This document shows, piece after piece, positions 45,601 through 52,950 of a stretch of 61,681 nucleotides of DNA. Each line of letters begins with the position of its first letter. Within the stretch, counting starts at the first letter, position 1. The notes beneath the pieces are model-generated. The model worked only from the letters and a program-made list of their open reading frames with translations, was not told the DNA's origin and did not search any database. The stretch lies in assembly GCA_013204025.1 (NCBI GenBank), contig JABMOW010000082.1, positions 1 to 61,681 of the forward strand. The letters are read 5' to 3'. This DNA comes from Fidelibacterota bacterium. Lineage in GTDB: Bacteria > Fidelibacterota > Marinisomatia > SCGC-AAA003-L08 > JACNLC01. The position numbers and the translations under genes were made by a program.

Positions 45601-45750
45601 CATTCCATTGTACGCCAAGTCAAATAAATCTTCCGTATTGGCGTTAACACCATTAGGAGAAATACCGTATGTAGCAACGGAAACTGATTGAGTCAAAACG
45701 ATACTCAGGCTGCAAACCAGAGTAAGGATCCAAATCGTACTTTTTCTCAT
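42691..45750 (-). CDS. Extracellular multiheme cytochrome c with dockerin-like pair and T9SS tail
   Basis: 1019 residues. A signal peptide (MRKSTIWILTLVCSLSIVLT) is followed by a beta domain and then a heme-binding region (about 135-470) with eight CXXCH sites (CEMCH, CIGCH, CEACH, CAWCH, CAMCH, CMNCH, CVTCH, CAPCH) plus one atypical CYCH. A fibronectin-III-like domain (about 690-765), a pair of calcium loops (GDTNGDFAINVLDVV and GDVNEDGSINVLDVV), and a T9SS sorting domain (AYPNPFNPTTTIEYGL ... ending TKKVMLVK) complete it. Export by T9SS would place heme chains outside the cell, suggesting electron transfer to outside acceptors or a redox enzyme. The single gene has its own terminator. Confidence 0.88.
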   Translation of the reverse strand: MRKSTIWILTLVCSLSIVLTQSVSVATYGISPNGVNANTEDLFDLAYNGMQNVGVGTQMYLTGTATDSVLTTPTWTVTWAPFGSTAGFGASMDMDMSKQAIIFAPDVAGVYYIEFADLGAAATLTVHAANYMGMTDGNCEMCHSDKAAEWEETGHSDMFVRALNGTLSSHYAGYCIGCHTTGYDLNADNSGFDEFGFVYPDSTTLVDVYGSPDGHLFDGLYDLMAADYPDAFELANIQCEACHGPGSDHFGNTSDFRMQATLSTASCAWCHDSGTHHVFPTQLAYSGHSNPPSRASWSSSCYCHTPEGFIEYTDGEAVTSHPTSPFSCAMCHDPHSLENPHQLRTDDDIELMDGTIITDGGNGKLCMNCHKTRRDADSYTETGSGGHYGPHYGAQTEMISGENAVTFGLDLPSSPHLEGIEDACVTCHMWNANGTSDDDGNIYDVGGHTFHMVNEAGEDNMLSCAPCHGELASFDEKMYWDNDIADHDGDGDNEGLQHEVEGLMEILAEMLPHADTTDGYDPHDTMDDTFTLTEKKAAYNLELVYYDHSHGIHNPAFTVALLQVSIQALINNALDGQIVSIDDVPNDQGRNVKVIWDKFLDDGIATDPIDIYGVKRYDAYDDTWTNVGTLPADGSDRYAFVVPTLYDSTGVGDGLTTFKVLAFSEGGAIYESDPAEGYSIDNLAPAIPTGVMAFSDLGTVELAWDDATDADFNYFAIHRNGELIGYSTEASYVDVVIAGGEYVYTIHATDINENVSEGSTPESVLAGLLGDTNGDFAINVLDVVEQVSIIMGTITDPTNFQLWAGDVNEDGSINVLDVVINVDTIMNPTISRGNMMSDSDVSFGNGSVMINSNGTIAGFQIALKGDFNLVSTNLPTGWEIHSNSTTILAFNMNGQETTESVIINLDGEFVVETALVTDWYENGIQAQLVFVPGEYSLSNAYPNPFNPTTTIEYGLPINSNVRIMVYDMLGRQVAELVNSYQTAGVKKITWTANDLPSGIYIVKMNAEGFEKTKKVMLVK

Positions 45751-46150
45751 GTTAAATTCCTTTGTTAGTTATTTATAATTAATGCGACATTAGTCTCTTA
45801 ATTAAATTTACCCACTTTAGAAAAAACGAAACAATATCTTATCCATATTCTTTCTTGTTTTTTTCCTATGATACCAATACCATAAAATAATTATAAACTC
45901 TTTATTTATAATTGGTTACACATCACATGCTCAATCAGACCGATAAAATGGTTAAAATATTTCATAATTTCGGATAACTACACATTATTATTGTGCTTTC
46001 CGGATTAGAAGATTTGATTCTCTTTTTAACTTCTCTTGTTTAAATCATAATGAAAATTGTGTTTGTATCTTCTTTAATCACATGATTTTTAATTTGTATC
46101 TTAATATTATTGGTCAGTTAATTGGTTTAACGAACTGGAGAAGATTTAAC
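45751..46150. other. Divergent intergenic region
   Basis: About 400 nt of AT-rich DNA between the minus-strand cytochrome gene and the plus-strand DUF2461 gene. It must hold the promoters for both, but no clear -35/-10 pair or operator could be singled out. Confidence 0.5.
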
Positions 46151-46846
46151 ATGAATGAGAAATTCACCGGATTTAAACAGGAAACATTACATTTCTATTC
46201 AAAATTGTCCCAAAATAATAACCGAGACTGGTTCCAGTCACATCAGGATATTTATCGAAAATTTGTTCTGAACCCTGCTCAACAATTTGTCATTGAACTC
46301 GGGCAGCGACTGGCTTCATTCTCCCCGGAAGTAGTATTTGACTTAAGACTAAACGGCTCGGGTTCAATATTTCGGATCAACCGTGATATCCGTTTCAGTA
46401 AGGATAAATCCCCTTATAAGACGTTCCTGGGAATATTATTTTGGTCAAACTTCGGGAGAAAAACAGGTAGCCCCGGTTATTACTTTCATCTTGAACCTGA
46501 AGGTCTTTTTCTTTATAGCGGTATTCACGGGTTTACCAAAATTCAAAGAGATAAATTTAGATCGGCGGTCACCGACAAAACTTCCGGTACCGAATTAGTG
46601 CATGCCGTGAACCAGATTTCAAAATCGGGAGAATATTCAATCGGTGGAAAAAATCTTAAACGATTCCCACCAGGATATCCAAACGATCAGCCATCTTCAG
46701 AATATCTGTTATTTACCGGATTGCACGCAGGCATTAATACGGGGATTCCCAAGGAGTTCGAGTCATCAGACCTGATTGATTTTTGTTTTCGTCATTTTCA
46801 GGCCATGTCCCCAATATATGATTGGTTGGAGAGCAATATCTTTTAG
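46151..46846 (+). CDS. DUF2461-family protein
   Basis: 231 residues. The family pattern is clear: FTGFKQETLHFYSKLSQNNN-RDWF at the N-terminus, the central SIFRINRDIRFSKDKSPYKT, and GYYFHLEPEGLFLYSG later. DUF2461 (TIGR02453) is widespread, its biochemical role is not established. I chose ATG 46151 (MNEKFTGF) because GGAG lies about 10 nt upstream and the family starts here; an in-frame ATG at 46082 has no ribosome-binding site. It is the only clear plus-strand gene in the window. Confidence 0.88.
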   Translation: MNEKFTGFKQETLHFYSKLSQNNNRDWFQSHQDIYRKFVLNPAQQFVIELGQRLASFSPEVVFDLRLNGSGSIFRINRDIRFSKDKSPYKTFLGILFWSNFGRKTGSPGYYFHLEPEGLFLYSGIHGFTKIQRDKFRSAVTDKTSGTELVHAVNQISKSGEYSIGGKNLKRFPPGYPNDQPSSEYLLFTGLHAGINTGIPKEFESSDLIDFCFRHFQAMSPIYDWLESNIF

Positions 46847-46851
46847 GTGTT

Positions 46852-48012
46852 TTAGATCCGCTTTAACGGTGTAGCTAACAGATCGTTTGCTTCGTCCACT
46901 TCTGGATACTTGTTATCCATGGACGCAGTGACTTTGTAATCCTTCAATGCGGTGGTTCGGTCGCCAGATAATTCAAATGCCTTTCCCCGAAGAAGATGAG
47001 CGAAACCCAGCAACCAGTCAAATTCCATCTGGTAATTATCTATCATGTGGGTGGTCAATTCAATAACCTGTGTGTAGTCGTTCTTTTGAAATGCTGATAA
47101 TGCCAAAATATGTTTGTATTTTAAATCACATTCATTTCTCAACAGGATTGGTCCCCGTTGTGTAAACGCTTTCAATTCGGGCAGCATCTCCTCCGTTTCA
47201 TCCCACTTCCCTGACTTTGCCAACGCTTCTGCTTTCAACAATTTGAACATTGGATTTAAAGGAAATGAATCTGTGAGCGGAGATATCCACTTTATTGCAC
47301 TGGCGTAATCCTTTTCCATGTAGAGATATGCATACACAAGAACATTGGAAGATTCTATCCAACTGTACTGAGAGGTAGAGGCAGCAATTTCCAGTTTATC
47401 TAATCCTGATTGAGTATTGGCATTGATCCCGAATAATTCGGCAATCCATTGAATGCTGACGGGCATTTTACCGGAATAGTATTCCATTAATCCCACAGGC
47501 ATCTGAATATCCGGTAGATCAGGATCGATATTTTTTGCGATGGTCACATACCGGTAACCACGGTACCCGGAGATGACTACTTCTAGCCAATCCTGTTTGG
47601 CCAGAGCAATCCTGGCTTTCATTCCGTATGTGGATCCGAGATAAAGGGGATATTCTGGATTTTCAGGATATTTTTTCACCATCTCCTCGTACCAGGGAAC
47701 CAGCGATTCCACCTCTTCCTCAATGACAGAATAGGATTTTTCATATCCGAACTCGGTTTGAGCTTTCAACCATTTTACGGCTAATTCGACAAATGGCCGA
47801 ACCGGATGTATGGGATCAATTTGTCTGGCAGAATCGAATGCTGCCACTGCTTCATCAAACTGATAATTGTAAAGGTGGGTAATTCCGGATATAATTTGAG
47901 GTTGTGCCGGAGACAACAGGCTACTTTGAGGAAACAGAAGAGACAATTGGACTAAGTACAGCCATATCCAACGATACCGGTTCTGCAATATCATCCGGTA
48001 ATAACTCTTCAT
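46852..48012 (-). CDS. TPR-repeat protein, last gene of the symporter/RND operon
   Basis: 386 residues with a hydrophobic N-terminal segment (about 14-31), probably a signal peptide or anchor. Helical TPR-type repeats follow (for example YNYQFDEAVAAFDSARQIDP near the start and GKWDETEEMLPELKAF later). No catalytic domain is seen. It starts 4 nt after the IlvC-like gene, so it belongs to the same transcript as the symporter, RND exporter and IlvC-like genes. It may be a periplasmic scaffold. Confidence 0.78.
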   Translation of the reverse strand: MKSYYRMILQNRYRWIWLYLVQLSLLFPQSSLLSPAQPQIISGITHLYNYQFDEAVAAFDSARQIDPIHPVRPFVELAVKWLKAQTEFGYEKSYSVIEEEVESLVPWYEEMVKKYPENPEYPLYLGSTYGMKARIALAKQDWLEVVISGYRGYRYVTIAKNIDPDLPDIQMPVGLMEYYSGKMPVSIQWIAELFGINANTQSGLDKLEIAASTSQYSWIESSNVLVYAYLYMEKDYASAIKWISPLTDSFPLNPMFKLLKAEALAKSGKWDETEEMLPELKAFTQRGPILLRNECDLKYKHILALSAFQKNDYTQVIELTTHMIDNYQMEFDWLLGFAHLLRGKAFELSGDRTTALKDYKVTASMDNKYPEVDEANDLLATPLKRI

Positions 48013-48016
48013 TTGG

Positions 48017-49036
48017 TTAGGATTTTTCTTCGTTTTTCGATAGCAGAGGTAAAATTTGGCGTGTTATCTGATCAAATGAATCCGAAATTTCATCCCGTGG
48101 TGATTCGTCTTTTGTCCCAGGTTTTTTCATGGGTGTATTCGTGTATTCGTTGAAAAAATCACCATCATGGATTTCCTTCAATATTTTATCCATCTCCTGC
48201 TTCATTGAATTAGAGATGAGCCGTTTTCCACGAGTGTCTCCCCCATATTCAGCCGTATTACTAATGAAGGATTTCATCTCTTCCAATCCTGTGGATGAGA
48301 ATAGGTCAACGATCATTTTCACCTCATAAAAGCACACAAGCCAGGCTACTACCGGTTGGTATCCTGCATCCACCAAAGTGTGAAACGCTGACCGGATCAA
48401 GTGAGGTAAACCCCCTGTGAGAATCACCTGTTCTCCAAATAAGTCGGTTTCAGTTTCTTCCTTGAAGGATGATAAAACAGCGCTGATTCGAGTGATACCA
48501 ATCGCTTTTGAATAGGATAAAATCAACTCCATACCCAGATTCAGGGTATCTTGATGGACGGCAATCAGTCCCGGGAGTCCCGATCCTGCAACGAAACGAT
48601 CCCTCAATAATTTGCCAGGGCCACTGGGTGCACAGAGCAGTACAGTTGTTTGTGGATCAGGATGGATCAGATCGTAATGGACAGCGTATCCGTGACTGAA
48701 TATTAAAGTGGAATCTTGCCGCAGATTGGGTTCTATCCATCGATGGTAGGTTTCTTTCATTTGATCGTCAGGAATCAATATTACAATCACATCAGCCCAG
48801 GTTGTGACTTCAGGAATTGAACCATGCGAAATATCATCGGATTCAACTTTAATACGGGATGAACTATTATCTCGGAGTCCAATCCTCACATTCACTCCTG
48901 AGTCTTTCAAATTTAGTGCCTGTGCCCTGCCCTGATTACCATACCCGATCACACCCACATTTTTTGTAAGTATAAGGTTTAGTGAAGCATCCTGATCTGT
49001 GAACAATTTCACCTTCAAACCATCTTCAATACCCAT
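48017..49036 (-). CDS. IlvC-like (ketol-acid reductoisomerase) homologue lacking catalytic residues
   Basis: 339 residues with the full length of a short-form ketol-acid reductoisomerase. The NADPH loop GYGNQGRAQALNLKDSG, FSHGYAVH (His115), ETDLFGEQ (Asp198 and Glu202) and NTAEYGG are recognisable. Two normally invariant active-site residues are changed: the Lys of APKGPG is Ser138 (APSGPG), and the first Glu of the ECLHE metal-ligand pair is Val234 (VCFYE). These should weaken or abolish the Mg-dependent methyl migration. No other branched-chain amino-acid gene is nearby. It may be a reductase with a different substrate. It sits exactly between the RND and TPR genes. Confidence 0.85.
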   Translation of the reverse strand: MGIEDGLKVKLFTDQDASLNLILTKNVGVIGYGNQGRAQALNLKDSGVNVRIGLRDNSSSRIKVESDDISHGSIPEVTTWADVIVILIPDDQMKETYHRWIEPNLRQDSTLIFSHGYAVHYDLIHPDPQTTVLLCAPSGPGKLLRDRFVAGSGLPGLIAVHQDTLNLGMELILSYSKAIGITRISAVLSSFKEETETDLFGEQVILTGGLPHLIRSAFHTLVDAGYQPVVAWLVCFYEVKMIVDLFSSTGLEEMKSFISNTAEYGGDTRGKRLISNSMKQEMDKILKEIHDGDFFNEYTNTPMKKPGTKDESPRDEISDSFDQITRQILPLLSKNEEKS

Positions 49037-51295
49037 TTATACTACATTTTCATCAGATGGCGGTCTTCTAAATCGAAACGTTGGTTTTATCAGCAAGATC
49101 ATAACCGGAAGTAAAATAAGGGATCCTGCAAGTGCAACTACCAAAATAATAGTAGCTAGAATACCGAATTCATGATTGGGGACAAATCGTGAGAAGATCA
49201 AGACCATAAACCCCAGTGATAAGATGATGGTAGTACTGATAATCGCTTTCCCGGTGGTAAGAAGCGTTTTATTAATCGCTTCCCGGTGATTTCCACTGTG
49301 TTTATATTCCTGTCTAAACCGTGAGAGAAAGTGAATCGTGTCATCGACAGCAATCCCCAGAGCTATTGAAAATGTCATAGCAGTGGATGGCCTTAATTTG
49401 ATGTGTAGGTACCCCATTAATCCGCCGGCGATCATTAGTGGAATAATATTCGGCAGTACCGACATTAGCGCTAACCGGAAAGATTTAAATAAAAAGACCA
49501 TCGAGATAAAAATGATCACAAATGCCACCATGAAACTAAAAGTCAGATTTTTTACCAAATGACGGTTTGTGTAAAGCGCCAGGATGGTGCTTCCAGTGAT
49601 GATACAATCCACGTCAGCTGGGAATATCTCTTTTGCGTTCCTCAAAATGGTGTCTCGAATTTCAAAAGCACGATCAGTGGGGATATTTATAATTCTTGCT
49701 GACATACGTGCCTTTGAATAATCGCTGGTCCGGAGATGTTTTCCCGGCTCATAATCCACCAGATACGATAAGGCATCATCAGAATCGGATGGGATAGCCC
49801 GAACTCCATCACCAATTTTTTCGTTCAGTATCTGGAGATGATCGGCAATTGAAACGACGTATCCGATTTCAGGCGTAGACAATACTTTCTCCCTCAGCTG
49901 ATCCAAACCAGTCAAAAATTCAGGTGAGAGAATCCCCCCCCGCTCATGGGTATCCAGAATGATCTCAACAGGGAATGTTCCACCCATGTGAGTTTCCACG
50001 AATTTTATATCATCGTATAGCGAATTACCGGGGCTCAAATCATCCATAATGGATGCATTATAACTCAGTTGGGTCAGACCGTAGATTGCCAGGATAAATA
50101 TTATTACAGTCGAACCCAGAATGATCCGTGGATGTCTTTCATTAAAAATGGTTAATTGCTCGGCTGCTTGAAATCTGCCTCCCCGAATCAGGCGTTGAAT
50201 ATGAACGTCATCGGGTACGTCTATAAAATTCAACAGGATGGGCAGGATAATGATTGTCAGGAAAAACATGAGTATCACACCAATCCCCAGTATAAGTCCA
50301 AATTCCCGGGTAACGGTGATGTTGGTCATGGTGAGTGAGAAAAATCCAACAGCCGTAGTAAAACTGGTGAGAAACAAAGCGGACCCAATAGCTTTTATGA
50401 CGCTGTCAAGTGCCTTTATTTTCTCGAATCCTCGATTCAGATTCTCGTGATATTTGATCAGGATATGGATACAATCCGACACTCCGATGATCATCAGCAA
50501 GTTGAATGTGAGATATGACACTACATTCACCGTAATACCCAGCAAAGCCATGAGTCCAGCAACCCAGATAAGTGCTGCTCCAATAGCAGCAAACGGAAGT
50601 AGAACCCCTTTAACCTGTCTGAAAATAAAGAACAAAACTAAAGTGGTCACTAAAAACGCCAAGGGAAGGAATATCTTTCTCTCACTGATTACAAACTGAA
50701 TGTACCGGGTACGGAATATGGGTACACCAGCCTCATGCCATTCCCAACCAACGGTTTTTAACACCTCATGAATTTCATTCAAAGCATCTTCTCTTCGTTC
50801 CTGACCTACCACATCATCCTGTAAATTGATGATTAATCCGCCGGTGTGTCCATCGCGGGAAACCACCAGATTGGTATAAATTGGATGATTGAGAACGTCA
50901 TCTCTTTTATCCTGCCATTCCTCATCAGATAAATAGGGATCAAAGAACTCTCCGTATTCCAGATTCCCGAGGCTGAGCACGCCTTCTACGCTTCCCAGAA
51001 ATTCCAGTTCTTCTGTGATGTCTGTTATGGTTTCCACATGGTCACGATTTAGAGGATCGATCCCGGAATAAGTAAGGAAAAGGATATCATCTTCCCTCGT
51101 AAAATCATCAAGGAACTTCAGGTATTCATCTTTATGCGGGTCGTTTTCAGGAAACATCTGCTCGAGGGAGAAATCCACTTCAAGCCGTGTAGGTGATAGA
51201 AATGCGATGTATGCAAATATCGCAGTGACAATACCAATTCCCGTAAGTACAAGTTTCGGGTATTTTAGTACGATGTGGCTAATTCTGCTGAGCAA
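49037..51295 (-). CDS. RND-family exporter (MMPL/hydrophobe type)
   Basis: 752-residue inner-membrane protein with the two-fold RND layout: helix 1, a large periplasmic loop (about 40-215), helices 2-6, helix 7, a second loop (about 410-580), and helices 8-12. The conserved FSIALGIAVDDTIHFLSRFRQE motif is intact. Such single-gene RND proteins often move lipids or hydrophobic compounds. The start is TTG 51295, supported by GGAG 5 nt upstream. It overlaps the symporter gene by 17 nt and is immediately followed by the IlvC-like gene. Confidence 0.9.
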   Translation of the reverse strand: MLSRISHIVLKYPKLVLTGIGIVTAIFAYIAFLSPTRLEVDFSLEQMFPENDPHKDEYLKFLDDFTREDDILFLTYSGIDPLNRDHVETITDITEELEFLGSVEGVLSLGNLEYGEFFDPYLSDEEWQDKRDDVLNHPIYTNLVVSRDGHTGGLIINLQDDVVGQERREDALNEIHEVLKTVGWEWHEAGVPIFRTRYIQFVISERKIFLPLAFLVTTLVLFFIFRQVKGVLLPFAAIGAALIWVAGLMALLGITVNVVSYLTFNLLMIIGVSDCIHILIKYHENLNRGFEKIKALDSVIKAIGSALFLTSFTTAVGFFSLTMTNITVTREFGLILGIGVILMFFLTIIILPILLNFIDVPDDVHIQRLIRGGRFQAAEQLTIFNERHPRIILGSTVIIFILAIYGLTQLSYNASIMDDLSPGNSLYDDIKFVETHMGGTFPVEIILDTHERGGILSPEFLTGLDQLREKVLSTPEIGYVVSIADHLQILNEKIGDGVRAIPSDSDDALSYLVDYEPGKHLRTSDYSKARMSARIINIPTDRAFEIRDTILRNAKEIFPADVDCIITGSTILALYTNRHLVKNLTFSFMVAFVIIFISMVFLFKSFRLALMSVLPNIIPLMIAGGLMGYLHIKLRPSTAMTFSIALGIAVDDTIHFLSRFRQEYKHSGNHREAINKTLLTTGKAIISTTIILSLGFMVLIFSRFVPNHEFGILATIILVVALAGSLILLPVMILLIKPTFRFRRPPSDENVV

Positions 51296-52718
51296 TTGAA
51301 CTCCGGGTAAATAAGCTGGTTGTTATAAGTACAAAAATAGATGCGCCTGCTGCCGGGAGCACTTCATCTAATGCAAAAGCGCCTTCCGGGAGTAGGTGAT
51401 GTAAAAACGCCCAATCTTTCCAGATAAACGTAACCAGAACACCTGTAATGATGGAAGCAATAACTCCCTGTCGGGTAGCGTTTTTCCAGAACAAAGCTGC
51501 GATCAATGCGGGAGTCACTCCTGCACCGTAAATTGTGTATGCATAAAGCGCCCGCTCAAAAAACCCTGCACTGCGGGCAAATCCTAAAGATACAAAATAT
51601 GCAATCACTCCCAAGGCCAATACGGTTAATCGGTTCAACCTCAGAGCTTGTATCGCTGTCGCTTTTGGAAAAATGTATTTCAACCATACATCCTGAACCA
51701 ATGTGGTGGCGGGAACCAGCAAATATGAATCTGCTGTAGAAATAATGATTCCCACAATTGTTGTGATCATGGTTGCACCCAATAGGGGTGGAAGAAGATT
51801 CCGCGCTGCATAAATCATTACATGCCTGCCATTCTCAGCTTCAGGGATCATTGAAGAACTTACCCATGCGGTAAGGATAATCAACAGTTCCACTAACAGG
51901 ACGCCAAATACAAAAATAATGGTGGCTTTTCGCACTCCTTTAACGGTCTTACCAGCAGAAAATCGCTGGTACATATTTGCATCACCCAAGATCAGAAGAA
52001 ATGGCGGTAGGCAAAAATTGATCAGATCCGTAGCACTGAAAACACCTAGGAAATTTAGATGTTCAGCTCTTCCCGTTGAGATAAATGCCTGTTCAATCCC
52101 ATCCATCCCCCCCGCTTTAAGCCACAGGATAGGAAGTGAAATGAGGAACGTAATGATGATTACAATAGAGTTGGCAACATCGGTAAATGCGACACTGAAC
52201 AAACCCGCTAAAAGCGTATAGCATACAATAAATACAGCGGAAATAATAACGGCGTTTTCTGCCGATAAAAGGGCCGCACCGGATTGATCAACCAGCACAA
52301 CCTGCAAAACAGACCCTCCAGCATTATACTGATACGAAACAATCACCATATAAGCCATAACGAGGGCAATTGTGGCAAGCATTCGGGCTACATTTCCAAA
52401 TCGGTTTCCGATGATCTCCGGAACCGTAGTCAATTCAAGGGTACGAACTTTTGAAGAAATCTTTACCAGAACCAGAACACCCAAAATACTACCCAATGGG
52501 ATGAGAATTGCAGCAATGCCGGTGTCGAATGTCTTACCTGCATTTCCAAAAATAGAGCCTGTACCAATCCAGGTGGCGATCATTGTCCCTACCAATACCC
52601 AGGGTGTAAGTGATCGACCGGCTAAAGCAAAGTCAGCTTGTGTATGGACACTCCGTGCTTTTATTGCGCCGACACCAAACAGAAGCAACAAGTAAACAAA
52701 TACGATGGTGATCAACAT
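51279..52718 (-). CDS. Sodium:solute symporter family protein
   Basis: 479 residues with about 13 predicted transmembrane helices and SSS-family features: FALAGRSLTPWVLVGTMIAT near the N-terminus and the central GDANMYQRFSAGK block. The substrate (for example sugar, proline, pantothenate or a carboxylate) cannot be named. I prefer the ATG at 52718; a TTG three codons upstream is the alternative, and neither has a strong ribosome-binding site. It is the first gene of the operon that continues through the RND, IlvC-like and TPR genes. Confidence 0.88.
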   Translation of the reverse strand: MLITIVFVYLLLLFGVGAIKARSVHTQADFALAGRSLTPWVLVGTMIATWIGTGSIFGNAGKTFDTGIAAILIPLGSILGVLVLVKISSKVRTLELTTVPEIIGNRFGNVARMLATIALVMAYMVIVSYQYNAGGSVLQVVLVDQSGAALLSAENAVIISAVFIVCYTLLAGLFSVAFTDVANSIVIIITFLISLPILWLKAGGMDGIEQAFISTGRAEHLNFLGVFSATDLINFCLPPFLLILGDANMYQRFSAGKTVKGVRKATIIFVFGVLLVELLIILTAWVSSSMIPEAENGRHVMIYAARNLLPPLLGATMITTIVGIIISTADSYLLVPATTLVQDVWLKYIFPKATAIQALRLNRLTVLALGVIAYFVSLGFARSAGFFERALYAYTIYGAGVTPALIAALFWKNATRQGVIASIITGVLVTFIWKDWAFLHHLLPEGAFALDEVLPAAGASIFVLITTSLFTRSSIAQQN

Positions 52719-52898
52719 TTCATTCAAATTCTCATGCGATTATTGAAGAAAATCTAAACCTATTTCTACCAAAAGGTACGGTGGATTTTACTAAACAGAT
52801 GGATTAGTACCTCCCAGAGAATACTATTTATCCAAACGATTTTCGGTAGCGGAATAATATACTTTTTGCTTATTATAAACATTCAGAATTTCAAGATA

Positions 52899-52927
52899 AA
52901 AAAAAGCCCGCCATAAGACGGGCTTTT
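52899..52927 (-). terminator. Intrinsic terminator after the first C25-type gene
   Basis: Minus strand: AAAAGCCCGTC-TTAT-GGCGGGC followed by eight T. The stem is 7 bp of mostly GC, plus A-T extension. It ends the transcript of the C25 gene at 52951 and separates it from the symporter operon. Confidence 0.9.
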
Positions 52928-52950
52928 CAGTTCACCCAACGAGGGGAAGT

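Noticed and set aside
46082-46150. Upstream extension of the DUF2461 gene
   Set aside because: The extra 23 residues are hydrophobic and not part of the family, and the earlier ATG lacks a ribosome-binding site, while ATG 46151 has one.
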